A stretch of DNA of 64,000 nt from Bacillus zhangzhouensis (GTDB taxonomy: Bacteria; Bacillota; Bacilli; Bacillales; Bacillaceae), in assembly GCF_000715205.1 (NCBI RefSeq), contig NZ_JOTP01000001.1, positions 1-64,000 of the forward strand. The letters are read 5' to 3'. The notes beneath the pieces are model-generated. The model ran no database searches. It was not told where the DNA came from and saw only the letters and a program-made list of their open reading frames with translations. Below, piece after piece: positions 57,074 to 64,000 of the stretch. The translations under genes and the position numbers were made by a program. Position 1 is the first letter of the stretch, and every line of letters begins with the position of its first letter.

Positions 57074-58096
57074 ATGCCAGCTATCAGTCTATTGGTCGCA
57101 GTCTACAATACGAGTCAATATGTGGAGCAATGCCTTCAATCGATTGCAGATCAAAGCTTTTCAGATATAGAGGTCATTCTCGTCAATGATGGATCTACAG
57201 ATCACAGCGGAGCATTGCTTGAAGTGTTTGCTGAGCGTGATGAGCGTTTTCGGGTGATTCATCAAACCAATCAAGGGTTAGGGGCTGTGAGAAACCGGGG
57301 CATAGAAGAAGCAAAAGGGACGTATCTCGCCTTTGTTGATTCAGATGATATTCTTGCTCCTCATTACTGTGAAGCCTTGTATAAAAAAGCCGAAATAACC
57401 GGGGCAGATCTTGTTGTAAGTGAGTATTGGATTCAATTTGAACAGTCAAAACGAACAATACCGACGACTCTTTTAGCCCATCGATCAACCGATAAAACGA
57501 GTTTAATAGAAGCACTATTACATGGAGATATCACTGGATTTTCATGGAATAAGCTGTATCGGCGTGCTTTTATCGAAGAACACCACATCCGTTTTCCGTT
57601 GCGGGGTGAGCTTGAGAACATTGAAGATCAGCATGTGACGCTGCGTTGTTTTTCTTTATCACGTGTCATTGCCTTTGTTCATGAGCCTCTATATTATTAC
57701 CGGGTTCATCTGTCATCGATTGTGCAGCGATACCAAAAGCAGTATTTTCAGCATGGTCTGACCTTTTATGAAGCGCAGCGCTTGTTTTTAAAAGAGCATG
57801 ATGAACTGCCTCAGTATGAGAAGGCCTTAGATTTTTTTATGGTCAATCATACGCTTCACTGTATGCTCAATGAATGGAAGAGCCAGAATTCACTCTCTTT
57901 TCAAGAAAAGCTTGATCACATGAGGGAAATGGTGACACACGAGACCTTTCAGCGTGCAGTCAAACAAGTGGAACCATCCAAGCTCACCATGCGGAAGCGA
58001 ATGATTCTATTTCTTGCAAGGTGTCAGTGGGTTTATCCGCTCTCTGCCGCCACTTCAAGTTATCAAAAATGGATCGAATATCAAACAAGGAAATAG
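57074..58096 (+). CDS. epsH: EpsH, GT2-family glycosyltransferase
   Basis: The 340-residue enzyme has a GT-A domain opening AISLLVAVYNTSQYVEQC, the NDGSTD motif near residue 42, QGLGAVRNRGIE near 73 and DSDD near 98, and an EDQHVTLR helix near 185. ATG 57074 lies nine bases after AAAGGTGGGG; an upstream GTG at 57059 is too close. The closest B. subtilis protein is EpsH; the related EpsJ has no counterpart here. Confidence 0.92.
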   Translation: MPAISLLVAVYNTSQYVEQCLQSIADQSFSDIEVILVNDGSTDHSGALLEVFAERDERFRVIHQTNQGLGAVRNRGIEEAKGTYLAFVDSDDILAPHYCEALYKKAEITGADLVVSEYWIQFEQSKRTIPTTLLAHRSTDKTSLIEALLHGDITGFSWNKLYRRAFIEEHHIRFPLRGELENIEDQHVTLRCFSLSRVIAFVHEPLYYYRVHLSSIVQRYQKQYFQHGLTFYEAQRLFLKEHDELPQYEKALDFFMVNHTLHCMLNEWKSQNSLSFQEKLDHMREMVTHETFQRAVKQVEPSKLTMRKRMILFLARCQWVYPLSAATSSYQKWIEYQTRK

Positions 58097-58107
58097 GGGT
58101 GAAAAGA

Positions 58108-59130
58108 TTGACATTGCAGCAATTGAAGGCACACGCCGCAGAGTGGCTGCTCTTAAAGGTCAAATATCCGCTTGAATATAGGCTGAGCCGCCACAAGCTA
58201 CCAGAGATGAGCCATCAGAAAAAAATCATTCTCACGCTGCTGCCAGCGCATGATAATTTGGGGGACCATGCCATTGCCTATGCGAGCTATTGTTTTTTAA
58301 AGAAGCACTTTCCAGCCTATGAAATCATAGAAGTGGACATGAAAGAGATGTATCGCCTCGCACGCCCGCTAAAGCGAATGCGGCACCCGGAAGACATCGT
58401 CTGTATCATCGGTGGGGGCAATATGGGGGATTTATACCGATACGAAGAATGGACAAGGCAATTTATCATGAACACCTTCAAGTCCTATCCCGTGATTCAG
58501 CTGCCCGCTACTGTTCATTTCACCAAAACAAAAAGAGGGAAAAGAGAAGAACGTCGTGCTATTCGAACGTATAAACATCACCCAAGACTGCTCCTTATGG
58601 CAAGAGATCAAACAACCTATGAATGGATGAAACATCATTTTCCTGATAAAGATGTGTGGAAACAGCCTGATATGGTGCTGACATTAGACGAGTCATCAAA
58701 GGATCAAAAGCGTGAAGGGGTACTGCTTTGTCTTCGTGAGGATAAGGAAGCGTATCTCGCCCAAAAGGAGCGGCAGCAACTTCAGCAGCATGTCAAAGAG
58801 ACGTATGATCAAGTCGGTTTCATTACGACGACAATTGGCAAACGAGTCGATCGAACCACCCGCTTAGCGGAATTATCAGCCTTGTGGACCGAGTTAAGGC
58901 AAGCACAAGTCGTCGTGACAGACCGTTTACATGGCATGATCTTTTGTGCGATTACACATACACCATGTGTTGTCCTCAGATCGTTTGATCATAAGGTGAT
59001 GGAAGGGTATGAATGGGTGTCGCATCTTCCATTTTTAACCCTTTTAAAAGAACCAAATGAGGCAGCTGTGAAAGAGGCGATGCTTCAGCTTATGAAAACA
59101 AGCGGTCAAAAGGGAGAGGAAGCTGGATGA
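58108..59130 (+). CDS. epsI: EpsI, polysaccharide pyruvyl transferase
   Basis: The 340-residue protein is a GT-B-like pyruvyl transferase (WcaK/AmsJ type) that adds ketal pyruvate to sugar units. Key stretches are HDNLGDHAIAYAS near residue 46, IGGGNMGDLYRYEEWTR near 95 and VTDRLHGMIFCAITH near 263. TTG 58108 follows AGGGGTG by 6 nt and aligns with the B. subtilis EpsI start. Its stop codon overlaps the minicistron before epsK. It is the only pyruvyl transferase of this operon. Confidence 0.9.
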   Translation: MTLQQLKAHAAEWLLLKVKYPLEYRLSRHKLPEMSHQKKIILTLLPAHDNLGDHAIAYASYCFLKKHFPAYEIIEVDMKEMYRLARPLKRMRHPEDIVCIIGGGNMGDLYRYEEWTRQFIMNTFKSYPVIQLPATVHFTKTKRGKREERRAIRTYKHHPRLLLMARDQTTYEWMKHHFPDKDVWKQPDMVLTLDESSKDQKREGVLLCLREDKEAYLAQKERQQLQQHVKETYDQVGFITTTIGKRVDRTTRLAELSALWTELRQAQVVVTDRLHGMIFCAITHTPCVVLRSFDHKVMEGYEWVSHLPFLTLLKEPNEAAVKEAMLQLMKTSGQKGEEAG

Positions 59131-59162
59131 AGATCGTTAGACGCCGCGTGAAAACACAATGA
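59127..59162 (+). CDS. 11-codon minicistron between epsI and epsK
   Basis: ATG 59127 overlaps the epsI stop (ATGA) and its own TGA overlaps the epsK start (ATGA). It has AGGGAGAGG just upstream and would encode MKIVRRRVKTQ. epsK itself has no good ribosome-binding site, so translation of this minicistron may couple epsK to epsI. It lies where epsJ stands in B. subtilis. Expression is not proved. Confidence 0.45.
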   Translation: MKIVRRRVKTQ

Positions 59163-60688
59163 ATCGTGCGTTTCTTTATAATGTCAGTGCGAACTTAATG
59201 ACGTTTGTCTTGATGATGCTCATGTCTGTTTGTTTAACGCCTTACATTGTTCATACGCTTGGTGTAGAAGCATTTGGCTTAATTCAACTTACGCAAAATA
59301 TGATCAACTATTTATCAGTCATTACGGCTTCATTAAGTGCTGTTGTTGTGCGTTTTTTTTCTGTGGCGGCTCATAAGGGAGAGATGGAAAAGGCGCAGCG
59401 CTATCTCGCCTCCTATTTCGTGAGTTCGATTTTTTTATCAATCAGTCTCTTTTTGCTTTGCATTGTATTGTCTCAGCAGATGGTTAATTGGCTACATGTG
59501 CCTGTTCATCTCGTCAAAGACACACAGATCGCCTTTATTTTAGGGGGTCTTTTATTTATGCTCAATTTCGTCATGTCCGGCATTGGGGCTGCGCCGTTTT
59601 ATGCGAACAAGTTATATGTATCTAGTGCTGGTCAGGCCATTCAGATGTTTTGCAGGGCGCTTGTCATTGTGCTGTTATTTACATTGACAACACCAACCAT
59701 TTGGCATATACCGCTTGCGGCCGTCATTGGGAGCTTAGCGGCTATGGGGGTCGGCATCTATTATTTTAAGAAACTCATTCCTTGGTTTTCGTTTAAGTGG
59801 CGGCATGTCTCTTTCTCTTCTAGTCTCACTCTTGTTCGATCAGGGGTATGGCATTCATTTGAGCAGATGGGGATTTTGTTGTTTTTACAAATTGATTTAT
59901 TGATGACCAACTTGCTGATGGGTGCGGAAGCGACTGGCCAGTATGCCGCCATTTTACAATTCCCATTATTATTGCGTACGCTTGCAGGTACACTTGCGGT
60001 TGTGTTTGCGCCAACGATTACGAGATTCTATTCGAATCAGGACAAGCAGGGACTCGTTCAATATGCCGCCAGCGCTATGAAGTGGAGTGGTTTATTTGTT
60101 GCGTTCCCAGCCGCACTCCTAGGAGGTCTCGCCGGCCCGCTTATGCTTCTATGGCTTGGACCAGCCTTTGAGGAGCTGAAATGGCTTCTTATGATTCATG
60201 CTGCTTATTTATGTTTGACGTTGATGTTTTTACCACTGACATATGTGCCGACTGCCTTTAATCGATTGAAAGTACCAGCAGTTGCCACGCTGATATTAGG
60301 CGCTTCTAATGTGCTTTTAGCCTATGGATTGACCCATATGCTTCAGCTTGGTTTATATGGCATTGCATCAGCAGGTGCCATTGTTTTATTGATCAAAAAT
60401 ATCGTGTTTCTCCCATTTTATACGTCCAAGATTACGAAACAGAAACGCACAATCTTTTACAAACATACATTGGTTCCGCTAGTGGGAGCTCTATTGATTT
60501 GGGGCGTCTGCGCAGGAATTCAGTTTGTATATGACGTGACCTCATGGTGGGAGCTATTTTGTATTGGTGGACTTTGTTTCATTGTCTACATGGGCTACTT
60601 GTATCAATTTGCAGGAACAAAACAAGAGCGGATGCAGCTGGTGCGTAAGGTAAAACAAGCTGCCGCTGAACGAGCGGTCTCCCGCTAG
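59159..60688 (+). CDS. epsK: EpsK, MOP/Wzx-type flippase
   Basis: The 509-residue protein has 12-14 membrane helices and the MATE/Wzx-like N terminus TLGVEAFGLIQLTQNMINYL. It should move lipid-linked repeat units, or as reported for B. subtilis EpsK a related lipid-linked substrate, across the membrane. Start ATG lies in the minicistron stop; the 15 nt before it contain no good site. Length is close to the B. subtilis 505. Confidence 0.92.
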   Translation: MNRAFLYNVSANLMTFVLMMLMSVCLTPYIVHTLGVEAFGLIQLTQNMINYLSVITASLSAVVVRFFSVAAHKGEMEKAQRYLASYFVSSIFLSISLFLLCIVLSQQMVNWLHVPVHLVKDTQIAFILGGLLFMLNFVMSGIGAAPFYANKLYVSSAGQAIQMFCRALVIVLLFTLTTPTIWHIPLAAVIGSLAAMGVGIYYFKKLIPWFSFKWRHVSFSSSLTLVRSGVWHSFEQMGILLFLQIDLLMTNLLMGAEATGQYAAILQFPLLLRTLAGTLAVVFAPTITRFYSNQDKQGLVQYAASAMKWSGLFVAFPAALLGGLAGPLMLLWLGPAFEELKWLLMIHAAYLCLTLMFLPLTYVPTAFNRLKVPAVATLILGASNVLLAYGLTHMLQLGLYGIASAGAIVLLIKNIVFLPFYTSKITKQKRTIFYKHTLVPLVGALLIWGVCAGIQFVYDVTSWWELFCIGGLCFIVYMGYLYQFAGTKQERMQLVRKVKQAAAERAVSR

Positions 60689-60705
60689 TGTGAAAAGGAG
60701 ATGCA

Positions 60706-61302
60706 ATGATGAAAAGAATGATAGATGTGATCGTGGCACTGATTCTGCTTATCGCAGGCAGCCTTCTTTTTCTTCTCGTCTATGGACTCATTAGATGGAA
60801 AATTGGTGCGCCTGTGGTGTTTCGACAGGAACGACCCGGTCTATATGGCCAGCCTTTTATGCTATATAAATTTCGGACAATGACCGATGAACGCGACGAA
60901 CAGGGCGTGCTGCTACCAGATCATCTTCGATTAACAAAAACCGGCGCTTTGATTCGCAAGCTCAGTCTCGATGAATTGCCGCAGCTAGTCAATGTGCTAA
61001 AAGGAGAGCTCAGTCTCGTTGGGCCAAGACCTCTTTTGATGGAGTATTTACCAATGTATACAGAGCAGCAAGCAAGGCGTCATCTTGTGAAGCCTGGCAT
61101 CACTGGGTGGGCACAGGTGAACGGAAGAAACACGCTTTCCTGGGAGGAGAAATTCACTTATGACCTCTGGTATGTCGAGCATCAATCGCTTTGGCTTGAT
61201 ATGAAAATTTTATGGATGACCTTGCTGAAGGTCATCAAAACAGAGGGGGTGCAGCAGCCGCATCATGCCACAGCTGAAAAATTCAAAGGAACCGATATGT
61301 AA
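60706..61302 (+). CDS. epsL: EpsL, initiating phosphoglycosyl transferase
   Basis: EpsL is a monotopic phosphoglycosyl transferase that puts phospho-di-N-acetylbacillosamine on undecaprenyl phosphate. The 198-residue protein has one N-terminal re-entrant helix (about 5-32), FRQERPGLYGQPFMLYKFRT near residue 41, the catalytic LSLDELPQLVNVLKG near 87 and PGITGWAQVNGRN near 128. ATG 60706 or 60709 fits AAAAGGAG equally well. It overlaps epsM by 38 nt. Confidence 0.93.
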   Translation: MMKRMIDVIVALILLIAGSLLFLLVYGLIRWKIGAPVVFRQERPGLYGQPFMLYKFRTMTDERDEQGVLLPDHLRLTKTGALIRKLSLDELPQLVNVLKGELSLVGPRPLLMEYLPMYTEQQARRHLVKPGITGWAQVNGRNTLSWEEKFTYDLWYVEHQSLWLDMKILWMTLLKVIKTEGVQQPHHATAEKFKGTDM

Positions 61303-61954
61303 TCAACAAACCATTGGTGTTATTGGGGCTGGCGGGCATAGCAAAGTCATTCAGGACTTGGTTTTTGCGCATCCTGATTACTCATTGTGTGCCGTATTAG
61401 ATGATCAATTTGAAGAGACAGTCACTCAGAGCGGCATTCTGTATGGACCGATCTCCATGAGTCAGCAGTTGAGAGAGAAAATGCCTCATACGAAATGGCT
61501 AATTGCCATTGGACAAAATGAGATCAGACAGATGGTAAAGGAACGTTTGCCGTTTGAAAACATGGCGTTTGCCACACTCATTCATCCAGAGGCGGTGATT
61601 AGTCCAACAGCTGTCATCGGTAGGGGAACTGTGGTGATGGCAAGGGCTGTTGTGCAAGCAGATGCAGTCGTCGGTGAACATGCGATTATCAACACAGGGT
61701 CTATCGTAGAGCACGATTGCTTACTCGAATCGTTTGTACACCTCTCACCAGGAGCAGTCCTTACAGGCTGTGTTTCCGCGCGTGAGGGTGCCCATATTGG
61801 AGCAGGTGCCGTTGTGACACCCGGTACATCTATTGGAAGCTGGACAGTCATTGGTGCAGGAGCGGCCGTGACCAGAGATATACAGGATCAGAAGGTTGCT
61901 GTAGGAGTTCCTGCAATTGAGATCAAAGATCGGAGAGAAGGTGGGAAATCATGA
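61265..61954 (+). CDS. epsM: EpsM, sugar O/N-acetyltransferase
   Basis: EpsM acetylates the UDP-amino sugar in UDP-di-N-acetylbacillosamine synthesis. The 229-residue protein has an N-terminal Rossmann-like lobe (IGVIGAGGHSKVIQDLV, residues 17-33) and left-handed beta-helix rungs from about 110 (AVIGRGTVVMARAVVQADAV), with catalytic His in IVEHDC near 150. The overlap with epsL is long and the start is uncertain, because no later start codon suits; upstream GAGGGGG is about 12 nt away. Confidence 0.88.
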   Translation: MPQLKNSKEPICNQQTIGVIGAGGHSKVIQDLVFAHPDYSLCAVLDDQFEETVTQSGILYGPISMSQQLREKMPHTKWLIAIGQNEIRQMVKERLPFENMAFATLIHPEAVISPTAVIGRGTVVMARAVVQADAVVGEHAIINTGSIVEHDCLLESFVHLSPGAVLTGCVSAREGAHIGAGAVVTPGTSIGSWTVIGAGAAVTRDIQDQKVAVGVPAIEIKDRREGGKS

Positions 61955-63129
61955 AAGAAAGAAAACGAATCTACTTATCTCCTCCTCATATGAGCGGAAA
62001 GGAGTATATGAAAATAGAGGAAGCCTTTAAGAGCAATTGGATTGCGCCGCTAGGACCTCTTGTCAATGAATTTGAGCAAGTGGTCGCAGACTATGCAGGG
62101 GTGAAGAGAGGAGCGGCTTTATCTTCAGGGACAGCAGCGATTCACCTCGCCTTAAAGCTCATTGGCGTTCAAAAGGGGGACGTTGTTTTTTGCTCCACCC
62201 TCACATTTGTTGCAAGTGCAAATCCTATTTTATATGAACAAGCGACGCCCATTTTTATTGATTCTGAAAGGGAGACATGGAATATGTGCCCGCTTGCTTT
62301 AGAGAAAGCCTTTGTCGAAGCAAAACGTCTTGGGCAAAAACCCCGCGCGGTCATTGTCGTTCATTTATACGGACAAAGCGCGAAAATGGACGACATCGTG
62401 GCGTTGTGTGAAGCGTATGATGTGCCGATCATTGAAGATGCGGCTGAATCGTTAGGCGCTCTGTATAAAGGTAGAAAAAGCGGCTCAATAGGCAGGTTTG
62501 GCGTCTATTCGTTTAATGGAAATAAAATCATTACAACTTCTGGAGGCGGAATGCTTGTGAGTGATGATGAAGAGGCGATCGAACACTGCCGCTTCCTCGC
62601 TTCACAGGCAAGAGAACGTGCCATGCACTACGAGCATCAAGAGATGGGATACAACTATCGCATGAGCAATCTGCTAGCAGGTGTAGGGATTGCCCAAATG
62701 GATGTATTGGACGAGCGAGTTGAACAAAAGCGCCGCATTTTCCAGCGTTATCAGGACGCTTTATCCGAAGTAGAAGGTCTTCATTTTATGCCAGAATATC
62801 AAGGAACCAAGTCCAACCGCTGGCTAACGACATTGACCATTGATCATAATGCGCAGATTTCGCCAGTAGACATCATGGCTGCGTTAGAAAAAGAACAGAT
62901 CGAAGCACGGCGTGTATGGAAGCCGCTTCACCAGCAGCCGCTCTTTCGCGATTATCCATTTTATACAGCTGCTAAAGGGACACCTGAATCTGAGTTATTA
63001 TTTGAGACGGGTCTTTGTCTCCCATCTGGAACAAGCATGACAGATACAGAACAGGATCGTATCATTGACACACTACATGACGTCCTGCGAGAAAAAACAT
63101 TCACCTCTTCACAGGCTGCTCGTTCATAA
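61951..63129 (+). CDS. epsN: EpsN, DegT/DnrJ-type PLP aminotransferase
   Basis: EpsN aminates the EpsC product. The 392-residue PLP enzyme shows GAALSSGTAAIHLALKL near residue 53, EDAAESLGALY near 165 and the PLP-Lys in VYSFNGNKIITTSGGG near 190. It overlaps epsM by ATGA and is followed by a terminator, so the operon ends here, without the epsO of B. subtilis. Confidence 0.93.
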   Translation: MKERKRIYLSPPHMSGKEYMKIEEAFKSNWIAPLGPLVNEFEQVVADYAGVKRGAALSSGTAAIHLALKLIGVQKGDVVFCSTLTFVASANPILYEQATPIFIDSERETWNMCPLALEKAFVEAKRLGQKPRAVIVVHLYGQSAKMDDIVALCEAYDVPIIEDAAESLGALYKGRKSGSIGRFGVYSFNGNKIITTSGGGMLVSDDEEAIEHCRFLASQARERAMHYEHQEMGYNYRMSNLLAGVGIAQMDVLDERVEQKRRIFQRYQDALSEVEGLHFMPEYQGTKSNRWLTTLTIDHNAQISPVDIMAALEKEQIEARRVWKPLHQQPLFRDYPFYTAAKGTPESELLFETGLCLPSGTSMTDTEQDRIIDTLHDVLREKTFTSSQAARS

Positions 63130-63150
63130 GCAGCCTGCCTCTCTTTTTAT
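63112..63150 (+). terminator. Terminator of the eps operon
   Basis: CAGGCTGCT and AGCAGCCTG form a 9-bp stem with an 8-nt loop; a CCTCTC spacer then TTTTT follows. It overlaps the end of epsN. Confidence 0.7.
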
Positions 63151-63212
63151 CAAATTCCTCAACTTATGGAATATAAAGGAAAATATATTGTCATTTCGTT
63201 TCAAATATGATA

Positions 63213-63255
63213 TTGACAACGGTGTACTTCCTCCTTAAAATGAAAATGATTATCA
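63213..63255 (+). promoter_or_regulatory. SigA promoter with Fur box of the metallophore-binding gene
   Basis: TTGACA at 63213-63218 and TAAAAT at 63236-63241 are spaced 17 nt. TGAAAATGATTATCA at 63241-63255 matches the Fur core TGATAATNATTATCA at 13 of 14 positions and lies on the transcription start. Confidence 0.9.
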
Positions 63256-63278
63256 GCATCAATTAGGAGGAGCAACAT

Positions 63279-64000
63279 ATGTCTATTTGGAAAAATATTC
63301 CGAAAATTAAAATAAATATCGTATTTACTTTCCTACTCATCTTTTTATTAGTAGGCTGCTCTCAAGCAAACAATGGAACGGGTGGAAAGAAGGATCATCC
63401 TGACATGATCACAATGGCTTGGCCAAGAGATATTGGCGAAATGAATCCGCACATCTACAATCCATCACAATTGTTTGCACAATCGATGATTTATGAGCCA
63501 TTGGTCAGCTATCAAAAGAATGGAAAAATGAAACCTGAATTAGCGAAGTCATGGGATGTTTCAAAGGATGGCAAGGTGTATACATTCCATTTAAGAGACG
63601 GAGTGACATTCTCAGATGGCTCTGATTTTAACGCGGGCATTGTCAAAAAGAACTTTGATACGATTTTAAAAAACAAAGATTTACATAGCTGGTTAGGTGT
63701 CATTAAGAAAATCAAAAAAACAGAAGCTGTGGACAAAAATACGTTTAAACTCACATTAACAGCGCCTTATTATCCAACTGTTCAAGAATTAGCAGTCGTC
63801 CGTCCGGTTCGTTTCTTAGGCGAAGCAGGTTTTCCTAAAAACGGAGATACGTCAAAAGGAATTGAAAAACCAGTAGGCACAGGCCCTTGGGTATTAAAAA
63901 CGTATAAAAAAGATGACTATGCGATTTTCGAACGAAATGATCATTATTGGGGAGAGAAACCAAAGGTCAAGGAAATCAAGGTGAAGGTCATCCCAGATGC
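63279..64000 (+). CDS. Nickel/metallophore-type ABC binding lipoprotein (partial, runs off the window)
   Basis: ATG 63279 follows AGGAGGAG and opens a frame that continues to the window end (240 codons). The product has a lipoprotein signal (LLIFLLVGCSQ, lipobox LVGC) and a family 5 oligopeptide/nickel-binding fold of the NikA/CntA type: MAWPRDIGEMNPHIYNPSQL, LAKSWDVSKDGKVYTFHLRD and GTGPWVLKTYKKDDY. The Fur box suggests uptake of a metal-metallophore complex rather than peptides. Permease and ATPase genes would be expected to follow. Confidence 0.85.
   Translation, partial: MSIWKNIPKIKINIVFTFLLIFLLVGCSQANNGTGGKKDHPDMITMAWPRDIGEMNPHIYNPSQLFAQSMIYEPLVSYQKNGKMKPELAKSWDVSKDGKVYTFHLRDGVTFSDGSDFNAGIVKKNFDTILKNKDLHSWLGVIKKIKKTEAVDKNTFKLTLTAPYYPTVQELAVVRPVRFLGEAGFPKNGDTSKGIEKPVGTGPWVLKTYKKDDYAIFERNDHYWGEKPKVKEIKVKVIPD

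Overview
The window is Gram-positive chromosomal DNA that reads like the Bacillus pumilus group (pumilus/safensis/altitudinis). Most genes are recognisable orthologues of Bacillus subtilis genes, in the order of the B. subtilis uvrA-to-eps side of the chromosome. The secreted guanyl RNase at 31.3-31.8 kb has an almost binase-identical mature sequence, which is typical of that group. The assignment rests on protein recognition and gene order read by eye; no search was run.

Layout. 0-2.5 kb: a small unknown gene and a SigW-type yvlABCD envelope-stress operon. 2.6-6.5 kb: the giant exported phosphoesterase YvnB. 6.5-9.2 kb: nagR-nagB-nagA amino-sugar genes on the minus strand. 9.3-13.2 kb: hprK-lgt-yvoD-ppaX-yvoF. 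13.3-15.3 kb: an Rrf2 regulator with its presumed target, then a C39-like peptidase. 15.5-22 kb: the complete overlapping histidine operon hisZGDBHAF-hisIE. 22-31.2 kb: yvcD, cwlO, trxB and the yvcI-rapZ-yvcK-whiA-crh cluster with yvcN. HprK and its substrate Crh both lie in this window. 31.2-37.5 kb: the secreted RNase, a hydroxyacid dehydrogenase, a beta-carbonic anhydrase with a SulP transporter, yvdC, yvdD and clpP.

37.7-39.2 kb is a tRNA-Arg(CCG) gene followed by a decayed integrative element: an integrase fragment facing the tRNA, an unknown gene and a frameshifted remnant, closed by a 12-nt repeat of the tRNA 3' end. 39.3-48.6 kb is accessory DNA: two iron-siderophore uptake loci with Fur boxes, a macrolide-type glycosyltransferase, a Vga/VmlR-like antibiotic-resistance ABC-F gene with an elaborate attenuator leader, the deacetylase PdaC and a lone holin.

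48.7-63.1 kb is the biofilm region: slrR divergent from a 13-gene eps exopolysaccharide operon with SinR-type operators between them and an EAR RNA between epsB and epsC. Relative to B. subtilis, the glycosyltransferase gene epsJ and the pyruvyltransferase gene epsO are absent; an 11-codon minicistron sits where epsJ would be, and a terminator follows epsN. The window ends inside a Fur-controlled nickel/metallophore-type binding lipoprotein gene.

The best candidates for something under-described are the ABC-F leader (tiny upstream ORFs, three hairpins, an 8-nt antiterminator complement), the shortened eps operon and the tRNA-Arg integration scar. Most of the rest is ordinary core genome.
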